Assembly (NCBI RefSeq): GCF_000145275.1
Contig: NC_014393.1
Location: 4,402,001-4,466,000 of the forward strand
Length of the DNA: 64,000 nt
DNA from: Clostridium cellulovorans 743B
Lineage (GTDB): Bacteria > Bacillota > Clostridia > Clostridiales > Clostridiaceae
Reading direction: 5' to 3'
This document shows positions 7,214 to 15,566 of the stretch, piece after piece (positions within the stretch are counted from its first letter, which is position 1; every line of letters begins with the position of its first letter). The position numbers and the translations under genes were made by a program. The notes beneath the pieces were generated by a model. That model had not been told where the DNA came from and searched no databases. It saw nothing but the letters and a program-made list of their open reading frames with translations.

Positions 7214-9727
7214 TCATTCCTTCAAATTGAACTCAGTCAAGTATTCACAACTTTCAATATTTTCAGGTAAAATCTCACTGATCATAATAATTTTTGAGGT
7301 TCTCAAAGCATTTAAAAATACTTTTAAAAGTAATATGTTTTCTAAATCAAAATATTGCGGCTTATCAAATTCCACTGAAACACTTCTAACTGAATCATCC
7401 TCATAAGGTTTTTTACGAGTCTGAAAAAAGAATTTCAAAGGAATACCATGATTTTTGAAAAATTCTCTAAGTGTTAAAAAAGCTTCGATATTATCTAGAT
7501 GTTCTATATGGTGAAGCATTGATGTATTAAATAGGAACTTTTGTCTTTCTAAGGCAATATCCCCTATAACTATTCTTGGACATTCAAAAATCTTTCCTTC
7601 TTTCAAATTTTTAAAGAATATACTAGCTAATTCTGAAACATGGCTTATATTAGAAAAAAGTGATGTATAAAAGGCTATAAAACCAGGATATAATACACGA
7701 ATGAGGCTTGTACTAATAACAGGCTTATAAAGCTTTCCTAGATCATCTTCTAAAAATAATTTTCCCTCTTCTTCTTTGATAGTCATATCCTCAAACTTTC
7801 TCACTGTTTTGAAAGCATCATTCATATTTTCATCTCTGGTCAAATCTGAAGTTATTCTTGTATCAAACATAGGATTATACACATTAGCATTAAATCCAAA
7901 TGTTTCGTATACTTCTGCCATATCATATTTTTCAGAAGAATAAAAATCCTGAAGAAGTGGTTTATATTTTTCTACAATATCTGTGTAACGTAAAAATCTA
8001 TTATAAAAACTCATGTATCCTGGATATATTTTGTTTATGATCATTTTTTCATCTTGCATCTGATAAAATAGGCTATATGATACATCATTTTCTCTTAATT
8101 CATTTGGAATTCGACTTGTTAAACTAGCTATGAATCCCTCTTCAATCTCAACAACCTTTTTACCTTTCCCATCTTTGATTTTTTCAAATTGATTAAGCAA
8201 ATAACTTTTCCATTCTTGCTTCATTTTATCTAATAGTTTACCTACTTCACTTACACTGTCGATTTCACCCCATGGGTCATACCAATATGAACTATAATGA
8301 ACATTTGTATTTGCTATTATCTGAAAAATATGGTCATCACTAACTTTTACTTTAGTGTCATTATATGCTTTTTTAATTTCTTCTAAAGCATCTAATTGTA
8401 TACGAGTATTAATATCAAATAAAGGATATAGTTCTAAAAGTTTATATAAATCTTCAGATAACTTTTCCCCATGAACTAAAAAACCTTCTTTTTTCACTAA
8501 GTAATCCTCGTATAGGTATTCATTCTCTTTGAATCTATCAATACCAGCTAACTCAGAAATTTTATAGAATCTATTAAGAATTTTTTGTCTAATATCATTT
8601 CTGTAATTGATATTTAGTTCCTGTATATCTTTATTAATCTCCTTCAATTGGAATATAACTTGATTCCATTTGCTATCAGAAGGAATTTCATATTTTCCAA
8701 TTGACCATAAAAGACTACTTATAGAATCATAAACATCAGAAAAATATTCTTTAAACTTAATTAGTCCTATTCCGTAAAAATTCCTTAAAAGTTTCTCTAT
8801 CGTCTCATCCTTAACAGGAAATATTCTCCTTAGTCTTTCAGCACTTACTTCACTTAAGTCTTTTTCCATTAAAAACCTTTGAAGATATTGATTCATTGCA
8901 ATCTTTACTGAACGGTCTTTAGTATTAAAAACCTTTCGATTTTCTGAAATTTGAGTTATTATATATAAATCTTTATCTACAAAGTAATAATTCTTATTTA
9001 TAGTAAACTTAGCTTGTCTAATTATATCCTCACTTAAAAGAAAAGCTTCAAAAATTCTAAATAAAAAAACATTATTAACTGAAATTTGATTCGTATCAAT
9101 TTCATATTTTCTCTCTTCTCCATTACCTATAATGGAAACACGATTCATTCTACCAATAGGGCTAGTCTTTGTAGTTGCTTTTGTAGCAATACGCATTAAA
9201 ACTAGTTCAAGTTTCCTTAACTTATTATTATCTGACTGAAAATCATTAAGATAACTATCAAGCTTTGGATAAATATCAGGGTTCACCACATAAAGTGATT
9301 CATAAATTTCTTTATTCTCTTTGAAAAGCTTCCTTAGTTCATATCTATTATTTAAATAATCTTTATTAAAAGATTCTTCAAAACACTGAAGCTTTTCATT
9401 TAAACTATCTATCTTTTCTTGAAACTCCGTAAGTTTCCCTTGAATTCTTTCATTTCCAGATACATAATCTTTAAAGGGATAATCTAGTCTTAAAGTTTTC
9501 AAACTTTTCAAAAGCTTTTTCTTTTCATTGTCCCTATGTATTAAATTCTCTGATATATCCTTAAATAACTCATTAGAATCACTAATGAGTTGTTCTTTGA
9601 CCCTTTCAATTTCTTCATAAAGATTATTCTTATTTGTAACCTTCAAAAAATTTCCTAAAGGTTGCTTTTCTCTACAGATATTAAAAGGATGAATGTGAAT
9701 TTTTTTTATTTTCTCTTTCTTTTCCAT
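7214..9727 (-). CDS. LanB-type Ser/Thr dehydratase, glutamylation part (Lant_dehydr_N)
   Basis: An 837-residue protein of the lantibiotic dehydratase N-domain type. These enzymes transfer glutamate from Glu-tRNA to Ser/Thr of the precursor. The conserved basic patch appears as RIATKATTKTSPIGRMNRVS near residues 200-220, matching the family pattern of basic residues followed by tSPxG. The length is typical of split dehydratases that lack the fused elimination domain, which is supplied by the next gene. The start at 9725-9727 has a GGTGGTGG site and overlaps the permease stop by 22 bases. An upstream in-frame ATG at 9790 lies deep inside the permease gene without a suitable site. Confidence 0.87.
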   Translation of the reverse strand: MEKKEKIKKIHIHPFNICREKQPLGNFLKVTNKNNLYEEIERVKEQLISDSNELFKDISENLIHRDNEKKKLLKSLKTLRLDYPFKDYVSGNERIQGKLTEFQEKIDSLNEKLQCFEESFNKDYLNNRYELRKLFKENKEIYESLYVVNPDIYPKLDSYLNDFQSDNNKLRKLELVLMRIATKATTKTSPIGRMNRVSIIGNGEERKYEIDTNQISVNNVFLFRIFEAFLLSEDIIRQAKFTINKNYYFVDKDLYIITQISENRKVFNTKDRSVKIAMNQYLQRFLMEKDLSEVSAERLRRIFPVKDETIEKLLRNFYGIGLIKFKEYFSDVYDSISSLLWSIGKYEIPSDSKWNQVIFQLKEINKDIQELNINYRNDIRQKILNRFYKISELAGIDRFKENEYLYEDYLVKKEGFLVHGEKLSEDLYKLLELYPLFDINTRIQLDALEEIKKAYNDTKVKVSDDHIFQIIANTNVHYSSYWYDPWGEIDSVSEVGKLLDKMKQEWKSYLLNQFEKIKDGKGKKVVEIEEGFIASLTSRIPNELRENDVSYSLFYQMQDEKMIINKIYPGYMSFYNRFLRYTDIVEKYKPLLQDFYSSEKYDMAEVYETFGFNANVYNPMFDTRITSDLTRDENMNDAFKTVRKFEDMTIKEEEGKLFLEDDLGKLYKPVISTSLIRVLYPGFIAFYTSLFSNISHVSELASIFFKNLKEGKIFECPRIVIGDIALERQKFLFNTSMLHHIEHLDNIEAFLTLREFFKNHGIPLKFFFQTRKKPYEDDSVRSVSVEFDKPQYFDLENILLLKVFLNALRTSKIIMISEILPENIESCEYLTEFNLKE

Positions 9728-10449
9728 ACATAAGCCACCACCATTAAGAATATTCCCATTAGTACTGAAAGGAATGCGACAGCAAGCCAAAATTCATTTT
9801 TAAATTGGCTATATAATGAACTATCCCATGCAATACGAAGCACTATGTTTATATGATATAAAGGATTAAAATTTGCAGCTTTTTTTAAGACTTCTGGCAT
9901 CATAGCTAGTGGGAAAGATGCATCACTTAAAATAAACATTGGAAAGAATAACGACATCATTGCAATAGAGTATGTAGTTGCTTTATCAATGATAGCTCCA
10001 ATTCCAAAGCCAAGAATTAGTGAATAAATAACCATTGCTATATATACTGGAATAAATAATCCTATGGTAGAAAAAGTAGCATCAAAAACAGTCTTTGCTA
10101 AAATTAATATAAGAATAAATCCAATTATAGCAACAAAAAAAGCCTTTAATATTACAACAAACATTATTCTAGAAAGTTTTACTGGCGTAGCAGCTAATCT
10201 TTTATAAATTCCTTTCTCTTTATCAGAGATAACTTGGTTTCCAATATTAAATACCGAAGATGAGAAAAGAACAATAACACATAGACCTGGAATGTATTGA
10301 GAAAAAAAGTCAACTCCATCATAGCTTTGATTTCCATACATAACCCCAAACATGATAAAACTCATTACAGGCATAAGTATGCTAAATACAAGATATAATG
10401 GTTGTCTTAAATAAGTACGTAATTCTACTTTAAGTTGTTCAAATAGCAT
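9706..10449 (-). CDS. ABC-2 type transporter permease (peptide export or immunity)
   Basis: A 247-residue integral membrane protein with about six hydrophobic segments. The N-terminal region (ELRTYLRQPLYLVFSILMPV) and the middle NIGNQVISDKEKGIYKRLAATPVK loop are characteristic of the ABC-2 permease family (PF01061/PF12698). It follows the ATPase gene with an 11-base overlap, and its ribosome binding site (GGAGG) lies inside that gene. Together they form a typical two-gene exporter. In this setting it most likely exports the finished thiopeptide, gives the producer self-protection, or both. No peptidase domain is present, so leader removal must be done elsewhere. Confidence 0.9.
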   Translation of the reverse strand: MLFEQLKVELRTYLRQPLYLVFSILMPVMSFIMFGVMYGNQSYDGVDFFSQYIPGLCVIVLFSSSVFNIGNQVISDKEKGIYKRLAATPVKLSRIMFVVILKAFFVAIIGFILILILAKTVFDATFSTIGLFIPVYIAMVIYSLILGFGIGAIIDKATTYSIAMMSLFFPMFILSDASFPLAMMPEVLKKAANFNPLYHINIVLRIAWDSSLYSQFKNEFWLAVAFLSVLMGIFLMVVAYVWKRKRK

Positions 10450-11140
10450 TTTTTTTACCTCCAGATATTCGTAAATATACGTCGGATAAGGATTTTAAAT
10501 TTTCCTTTTCTAGTAATTCTTTTGTGTCCCCGGCAAAAACTAAATTCCCATCATGCAAATATACGATTTTAGAACAATGTTCTTGAACTTCTTCCATATA
10601 GTGTGAAGATAAAAATAGAAGAGTATTATTGCATAGTTTATGTAACGCTTCCCAAAACTCTTTTCTAGCTAGTGGATCTAATCCTGTAGTTGGTTCATCT
10701 AAAAGCACAAGTTTAGGCTTATTTATGAACGCAAGTGCAAGATTTACTTTTTGCTTCATACCACCAGAAAGACTACTATAATATTTATTTTTATAGCTGC
10801 CCATATTTAAAACTTCTATAAGATAATCAATATCATATGTTTCTTTATAATAAGTTTTGAAAAGTCTCAAAAGTTCATAAACCTTGATGCTATCATAGAA
10901 AGCATTACTTTGTAAAATTACTCCTAACTTTTCCTTAAAATTTTCTGGATTTAAGCCTTCATCAAAAGTTATAGTTCCTGATGTATGTTTTTTTATTCCC
11001 ATTAGAATCTCAAGGAGAGTTGATTTTCCACTACCATTATGTCCTATAAGACCTACAAATGCAGGAGCTGCTATTGAAAAGTTTATACCTTTTAATGCTT
11101 GTGTATCTCCATAATTCTTCACTAAATTTTCTACAATCAT
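10439..11140 (-). CDS. ABC transporter ATP-binding protein of the thiopeptide cluster
   Basis: A 233-residue ATPase of the drug/bacteriocin exporter type. Walker A is GHNGSGKST (about 33-41), the signature motif is SSLSGGMKQKV and Walker B is KLVLLDEPTTGLDP, followed by the switch histidine in LSSHYMEE. It is the first gene after the precursor triplet on the same strand, separated by a 149-base spacer that holds a strong hairpin, so its transcription is probably attenuated relative to the precursors. It pairs with the permease that it overlaps. Confidence 0.95.
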   Translation of the reverse strand: MIVENLVKNYGDTQALKGINFSIAAPAFVGLIGHNGSGKSTLLEILMGIKKHTSGTITFDEGLNPENFKEKLGVILQSNAFYDSIKVYELLRLFKTYYKETYDIDYLIEVLNMGSYKNKYYSSLSGGMKQKVNLALAFINKPKLVLLDEPTTGLDPLARKEFWEALHKLCNNTLLFLSSHYMEEVQEHCSKIVYLHDGNLVFAGDTKELLEKENLKSLSDVYLRISGGKKNAI

Positions 11141-11193
11141 TTTAAACCTCGTTTTAAAATATATTTTTTATAAAAGATTGTTATATAATATTC

Positions 11194-11244
11194 CGGGACA
11201 TCTCTTTAAAACAATTTGATTTTTGTTTTTTTTGAGGTGTCCCG
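11194..11244 (-). promoter_or_regulatory. Hairpin between precursor genes and biosynthetic operon
   Basis: An 11-base-pair stem, CGGGACATCTC (11194-11204) with GAGGTGTCCCG (11234-11244), is extended by AAAACAA (11208-11214) pairing with TTGTTTT (11223-11229). On the minus strand it follows the last precursor and is not followed by a run of T, so it looks like an mRNA-stabilising or partial read-through element rather than a full terminator. Such hairpins are common between RiPP precursor and enzyme genes, where they keep precursor mRNA in excess. Confidence 0.7.
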
Positions 11245-11289
11245 AAATTACTCTATTAGTTAATAATAATCTTTAAATTCTAACAATAA

Positions 11290-11484
11290 TTATGTAATAT
11301 TGATAGTTCCAATGCTACAACATGAAGTAGATCCACAGCAAGAACAGCTGTTACATGAGCTAACTCCTGAAGATGCAGCTGTTTCTGAAAGAGTCATAGT
11401 TTCATCTAATTCGATGATATCTATTCCTTCAAAAGCGCTATCAACATTTAATTCTAATTCTTCAATTAGTAAATTGCTATTCAT
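11290..11484 (-). CDS. Thiopeptide precursor peptide, copy 3 (nearest the exporter)
   Basis: A 64-residue precursor. The leader is acidic (LLIEELELNVDSAFEGID, then IIELDETMTLSETAASSGVS) and ends near residue 42. The proposed core starts SCNSCSCCGSTSCC (43-56) and ends SIGTINIT. A Ser-Cys start with SCxxCxC spacing matches thiopeptide cores such as thiocillin, and Ser43 with Ser52 could close a 26-membered ring as in Ser1/Ser10 thiopeptides; Ser54 is an alternative partner. Six cysteines are available for thiazole formation. The ribosome binding site is AGGAGGG. The leader is identical to that of the middle copy and the core differs from it only at residue 62 (Asn here, Lys there). Confidence 0.93.
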   Translation of the reverse strand: MNSNLLIEELELNVDSAFEGIDIIELDETMTLSETAASSGVSSCNSCSCCGSTSCCSIGTINIT

Positions 11485-11536
11485 AATAATTCCCTCCTAA
11501 AATATTATTTATTTTATTAACCCTTTGATTAATTGA

Positions 11537-11731
11537 TTAAGTGATTTTGATTGTTCCAATGCTACAACATGAAGTAGATCCACAGCAAGAACAGCTGTTG
11601 CATGAGCTAACTCCTGAAGATGCAGCTGTTTCTGAAAGAGTCATAGTTTCATCTAATTCGATAATATCTATTCCTTCAAAAGCACTATCAACATTTAATT
11701 CTAACTCTTCAATTAATAAGTTACTATTCAT
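11537..11731 (-). CDS. Thiopeptide precursor peptide, copy 2 (middle)
   Basis: A 64-residue precursor with the same leader as the 11290-11484 copy. The core has the same SCNSCSCCGSTSCC block but ends SIGTIKIT. It has its own strong ribosome binding site (GGAGGCGAGG). The single difference from the neighbouring core is Asn to Lys at residue 62, in the part that would be the tail outside the macrocycle. Near-identity at the DNA level shows recent tandem duplication. All three copies probably share one transcript from a promoter upstream of 11982. Confidence 0.93.
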   Translation of the reverse strand: MNSNLLIEELELNVDSAFEGIDIIELDETMTLSETAASSGVSSCNSCSCCGSTSCCSIGTIKIT

Positions 11732-11787
11732 AACCTCGCCTCCTTCCCCACATACTCATATCAAAACTGCTTATTACGTAAAATTAA

Positions 11788-11982
11788 TTATGTAATAGAA
11801 ATTGTTTTGATACTGCAGCAAGAAGTAGATCCACAGCAAGAACAGCTGTTGCATGAACTAACTCCTGAAGATGCAGCTGTTTCTGAAAGAGTCATAGTTT
11901 CATCTAATTCGATGATGTCTATTCCTTCAAAAGCGCTGTCAACATTCATTTCTAATTCTTCAATTAATAAGTCAGCATTCAT
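11788..11982 (-). CDS. Thiopeptide precursor peptide, copy 1 (promoter-proximal)
   Basis: A 64-residue precursor. It starts MNADLLIEELEMNVD, so it is slightly more diverged in the leader than the other two (Ala3, Asp4, Met12). The core block SCNSCSCCGSTSCC is unchanged and the tail is SIKTISIT, with Lys in place of Gly59 and Ser at residue 62. The ribosome binding site is AGGAAGGGGG, the strongest of the three. It is the first gene of the cluster on the minus strand, so the promoter must lie in 11983-12250, where the sequence is too AT-rich to pick one hexamer pair with confidence. Confidence 0.93.
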   Translation of the reverse strand: MNADLLIEELEMNVDSAFEGIDIIELDETMTLSETAASSGVSSCNSCSCCGSTSCCSIKTISIT

Positions 11983-13106
11983 AGTCCATCCCCCTTCCTA
12001 AACTATAAATTAAATATATATAACTTATATATTTTATCTAAATTAATATTTTTTTACTAAAAAATATAGGAATATAGAAAAAAATATAAGATATATTCCA
12101 CTAACAACACTTTTCATTTTTAATTTTTTTATTTTAGTGTCCTCACTCAAAAACATATTTAGCAACAACATTATAGATAACGTATACATTTGCAAGTGCT
12201 TAGACTGACACTTTAAATTTTTAATTTCTATCATTGTAGTAGCTAAAACAATAAAAATTTTACACTACTCACTTTCTAAAACATAATTGAATACTTAAAG
12301 AGTTAAAGAATGCCTTAAGAAACTTAATTTCATGCTAAAAACCTTAGTACTAGAAGCTTGTCCAATAAAACTTCTTTCTGCTAGCAATTTTCACATGATT
12401 TCATTTAGAAACCACAATACGGATAATAGAAAACCTCCATTATTTATAGTTTATGATGCACCTATAACACCTTACCTAACTACTTATAATTCAATAAATA
12501 GAATTTTCAATATTGAATATACTTATATGTAAAATCAATTATTTTTCATATATTATAAATTATAAAAATTTTTCCGTTTTTTAATTACATTAACTATTTG
12601 TTTAAATTTTTTTTAATATCTTATGATTATTCCTCTTGTTTCTACCTTAACTTATTATTTTATATGTGTCAATTTGTTTCATTTTACCATTTTCGACATA
12701 TTACTTCACATAAATCTAAATACTTGTTTTTGGTATATTTTTGACTATTTTTAAATATTTTTAATATTGTTAATAATCTTACTCAAATGCCACATCAACC
12801 ATTCGTGCAACGGTATTTTTTTGTAATTAATTCCACTATTAAACTCTTTCAATATTAATTAATTCCTTTACATATACCATGAAAAAATTTATAACTTACT
12901 ATGAAAAAATTTGCACTTAAATCATTTAAATTTTATTAAACTCTACATAAAAAAAATTGATAAATATATATTTATTTTTTTTGAATTTTGGTCATTTTTT
13001 TTGTTGTTGAGGTCAATTATGAGAAATGTAATGAAGTTATAAACATCCTGATCTTTTTTCAATAAGGCTCGATTTAACTTAAATTTGCAAAGTAGCTGTA
13101 AATAAT
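11983..13106. other. Long AT-rich non-coding stretch upstream of the precursor genes
   Basis: About 1.1 kb with no convincing gene. It must hold the promoter of the thiopeptide precursors. A short inverted repeat, TATATAACTTATATA, lies at about 12018-12032, directly upstream of the first precursor. Two direct copies of ATGAAAAAATTT occur near 12880-12915. Frames at 12043-12234 (minus) and 12332-12532 (plus) lack ribosome binding sites. No regulator gene is present here. Confidence 0.6.
12043..12234 (-). CDS. Doubtful small hydrophobic protein
   Basis: A 63-codon frame that ends 60 bases before the first precursor gene. Its C-terminus is a clear hydrophobic segment (SGIYLIFFSIFLYFLVKKY) preceded by Lys-rich residues, so if it were made it would be a one-span membrane peptide, conceivably related to immunity. 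There is no ribosome binding site ahead of the ATG, and the surrounding DNA is so AT-rich that such frames arise by chance. I list it only because no immunity gene is otherwise visible. Confidence 0.2.
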   Translation of the reverse strand: MIEIKNLKCQSKHLQMYTLSIMLLLNMFLSEDTKIKKLKMKSVVSGIYLIFFSIFLYFLVKKY

Positions 13107-13134
13107 AAAAATCCTTGTAATTTCAAGGATTTTT
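13107..13134 (-). terminator. Rho-independent terminator of the GH27 gene
   Basis: AAAATCCTTG-type stem (13107-13117) pairs with CAAGGATTTTT (13124-13134), with A/T runs on both sides, so it can work in either direction. It lies 13 bases after the GH27 stop codon. Confidence 0.85.
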
Positions 13135-13147
13135 ATTTCATACGGTA

Positions 13148-14431
13148 TTAATATTTATAAAGTTTTGCTCCATGTGCTGGTATCTTCACAGATAACTCTT
13201 CATTTTCACAAGTAAATGTTTCCTTTGTCCAAAGTTCCTTAAATTTCAAGCCTACAAAGGTTTCCTTATTCACAATAGTTGGTGAAACTTTAATCACTCT
13301 TTCCTCATCAGCAAGATTAAATACAGTTAGATACTTACAATCCCCTACCTTATGCTCACTATACCATACACAATGCACCGAATCTCGAACTAGCTGTCTA
13401 GCATTATGAGAAAAAGTCAGAAGGCTAAGTACTTCACTGTTAGTTAGCAATTTCTCAGTCCACTCATCAAGAAGTGTAAGTTCTCCTCCAATCATCAACG
13501 GTGAACGGAACACACACCAAAGAGTCATCATAGTAATCTGTTCATCTCTTGTTAAATGTGTCATATGCTCATCAGCAAAGCCTTTCCCTAACATACCAAC
13601 TGGAAGCATATCACAATCTGGATAGCCACCTTTATCCACATGGTTCTGCCATAATTCACAGCGTTCAAACATATTAAGAACTAGCCTCCAATCATCCCAG
13701 AAATCATCTGTAATACGCCACATGTCAGCATACTTTTCATAGTGCCATGCTTCTTCAATACGTGCTGGTCCTGGTGATAGACTTAGTACCATCGGACGTC
13801 CACATTGCTGTATTGCTTTATGCAACATTTCGATTTCTTTTTTAGAAGAGGCTGCATCCATACGGCAGATATCATCACATTTAATAAAGTCAACACCCCA
13901 CTCTGCATAAAGATTCATAATAGAATTATAATATTCCTGTGATCCTTCATCTTCTGGTATCACTCCATACATATCTGGATTCCAACTACAAATTGAGTAT
14001 GGACTTGCAATTTCATTAGCTGTTTTATCTGTTCCTAAAATTTTTGTATGATTATGCGCAGCAATTCTTGGTATCCCACGCATAATATGAATTCCAAATT
14101 TCAAACCTAAAGAATGTACATAATCAGCAAGTGGCTTGAATCCCTGTCCATTAGCTGAAGATGGAAATCGTTCTGGGCATGGTAATAACCTTGAGTATTC
14201 ATCCATTTCAACACGCCAGAAAGGTATATATTGATGTTTATCACGTTGAGTACCTGCATCATAAGAGTACCATTCTATATCAACGACAATATATTCCCAT
14301 CCATACTCTTTTAAATTAGCAGCCATATAGTCTGCATTAGCTTTTATATTATCTTCGTTTACGGTTGTATCATAATAATCATAACTATTCCAGCCCATTG
14401 GCGGAGACGAAATTAAAAAATTTTTGTTCAT
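13148..14431 (-). CDS. GH27 family alpha-galactosidase
   Basis: A 427-residue glycoside hydrolase of clan D that removes terminal alpha-galactose from galactosides such as galactomannan side chains or raffinose sugars. Recognisable motifs are PPMGWNSYDYY (10-20), EYIVVDIEWY (46-55), the nucleophile strand GVDFIKCDDICR with Asp in KCD, and WRITDDFWDDW with the acid/base Asp. The C-terminus has the small beta-sandwich typical of the family. There is no signal peptide, so it acts on imported sugars in the cytoplasm. The start is supported by AAGGGATG. It is transcribed divergently from an AraC regulator 104 bases away, which probably controls it. Confidence 0.9.
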   Translation of the reverse strand: MNKNFLISSPPMGWNSYDYYDTTVNEDNIKANADYMAANLKEYGWEYIVVDIEWYSYDAGTQRDKHQYIPFWRVEMDEYSRLLPCPERFPSSANGQGFKPLADYVHSLGLKFGIHIMRGIPRIAAHNHTKILGTDKTANEIASPYSICSWNPDMYGVIPEDEGSQEYYNSIMNLYAEWGVDFIKCDDICRMDAASSKKEIEMLHKAIQQCGRPMVLSLSPGPARIEEAWHYEKYADMWRITDDFWDDWRLVLNMFERCELWQNHVDKGGYPDCDMLPVGMLGKGFADEHMTHLTRDEQITMMTLWCVFRSPLMIGGELTLLDEWTEKLLTNSEVLSLLTFSHNARQLVRDSVHCVWYSEHKVGDCKYLTVFNLADEERVIKVSPTIVNKETFVGLKFKELWTKETFTCENEELSVKIPAHGAKLYKY

Positions 14432-14534
14432 AAGCTCATCCCTTCATGGTAAAATATTGATAGATTTTATTTTATTATACCAACGGCAAAAACGCTTATA
14501 AAGAGTAACGATATGATATTAGGAGGGTAATTAT

Positions 14535-15398
14535 TTGATTAATAATGCTATTCAATCATTTGGTTTTCTTGATTTCGACAGACTATTAGATTCACCTCTT
14601 TATCTATACGACTTTGGAATTGAACTAAGACAAGATGAATTTTACGATTTTCATAACGAAAAACGTGGTGCATATCCTGGATTTTTACTCCAGTGCACCC
14701 TTGAAGGCTGTGGTACTTTCGAAGCAGATGACAAAACTATAATGCTTACACCAGGCAAAGCATTTTTCATAACATTTCCGGACTCTAGCAGATACTACCT
14801 ACCAACAAAAGGCAGTTGGAAGTTTTTTTATATCCACTTTGATGGAGAATTGGCAAGTCACTTTTTTAATCGAATACAAAAAATCGCTGGTAAGACATTT
14901 TCAATTCATAGTTCAAGCCAATCAATCTGCTGCTTTTTAGAAGAATACCAGAACATTAAACAAGGTAGAAAATATGAACGCTATGACAGTGGCATATTCC
15001 TCTATCAATTTCTAAGCACTTTACAACGGGAAATAGAATTGCCTTTACAAAATAAAAAAAACGCATTTGTTGAAGATGCAGAAATATGGATTCAGAGAAA
15101 CTACAAACACCAAGTGAATTTGTCTGTAATGTGTCAGAACCTCGGTGTCAGTTTTCCTCATTTGACAAGACAGTTCCACGCACAAAAAGGAATTACACCT
15201 ATGCAATACCTAACACAGCTCCGTCTCGAGCAATCCCTTTTACTTCTTTTAAACACCACTATGAATATCAATGAGATTGCTACAGAATGTGGCTTTGCTA
15301 ACGGAAACTATTTTGCTAAGGTATTTCGTAAAGCAATGGCAATATCACCATCAGAGTACCGTGAAAGATATACAGGGAAGATATCTAGTAATGAATAA
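14535..15398 (+). CDS. AraC-family regulator next to the alpha-galactosidase gene
   Basis: A 287-residue regulator. The N-terminal half is a cupin-like sugar-sensing domain (YPGFLLQCTLEGCGTFE, then AFFITFPDSSRYYLP). The C-terminal third is a double helix-turn-helix AraC domain containing NLSVMCQNLGVSFPHLTRQF and ATECGFANGNYFAKVFRKA, ending with the ISPSEYRERY motif. The start codon is TTG at 14535, seven bases after a perfect AGGAGGG; there is no ATG nearby in frame. It is divergent from the GH27 gene, so it most likely activates that gene in response to an alpha-galactoside. The target is inferred from position. Confidence 0.9.
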   Translation: MINNAIQSFGFLDFDRLLDSPLYLYDFGIELRQDEFYDFHNEKRGAYPGFLLQCTLEGCGTFEADDKTIMLTPGKAFFITFPDSSRYYLPTKGSWKFFYIHFDGELASHFFNRIQKIAGKTFSIHSSSQSICCFLEEYQNIKQGRKYERYDSGIFLYQFLSTLQREIELPLQNKKNAFVEDAEIWIQRNYKHQVNLSVMCQNLGVSFPHLTRQFHAQKGITPMQYLTQLRLEQSLLLLLNTTMNINEIATECGFANGNYFAKVFRKAMAISPSEYRERYTGKISSNE

Positions 15399-15430
15399 AA
15401 TGGTAGCTACTTTTTTAGTAACTACCATTT
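15397..15430. terminator. Bidirectional terminator
   Basis: AAAATGGTAG (15397-15406) pairs with CTACCATTT (15422-15430), overlapping the AraC stop codon. It separates the plus-strand regulator from the minus-strand defence operon. Confidence 0.8.
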
Positions 15431-15566
15431 GCTAATATGTGTTCCTTCCCCAAGAACTTCAAATCTAATTAATATCTTTCTAAACAAGAATTATAAAATA
15501 ATTAAAAAAATCTTATCTGCATCTTTATTATCGTAAAAGTCAATTATTAAGTTATTAAAGTCTAAT

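Larger units (their letters stand above)
11290..11982 (-). repeat. Tandem triplication of precursor genes
   Basis: Three direct repeats of 195 bases (11290-11484, 11537-11731, 11788-11982) separated by unrelated spacers of 52 and 56 bases. The repeats are nearly identical over the whole coding region. The spacers, apart from ribosome binding sites, are not, so selection has kept the coding units alike or the duplications were followed by gene conversion. Confidence 0.95.

Noticed and set aside
9728..9790. Extended start of the LanB-like gene
   Set aside because: The extra 21 codons lie within the permease gene and upstream of the only good ribosome binding site.
11290..11982. Tandem repeats considered as a CRISPR array
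   Set aside because: Units are 195 bases long and fully coding with individual ribosome binding sites; there are no short repeats with unique spacers or cas genes.
1..11982. Cluster considered as lanthipeptide or plain linear azole peptide
   Set aside because: No LanC cyclase is present, which argues against a lanthipeptide; two Lant_dehydr_C proteins with a split LanB argue for a thiopeptide. A goadsporin-like linear product is less likely but not excluded.
11300..12001. Plus-strand frames opposite the three precursor genes
   Set aside because: They are exact antisense shadows of the precursors, repeat with them and have no ribosome binding sites.
12332..12532. 66-codon plus-strand frame in the long AT-rich gap
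   Set aside because: No ribosome binding site, no recognisable sequence and no conserved pattern; such frames are expected by chance here.
12880..12930. Duplicate ATGAAAAAATTT motif as tiny leader peptides
   Set aside because: Frames stop after about 13 codons, have no ribosome binding site, and the motif is simple AT-rich sequence.
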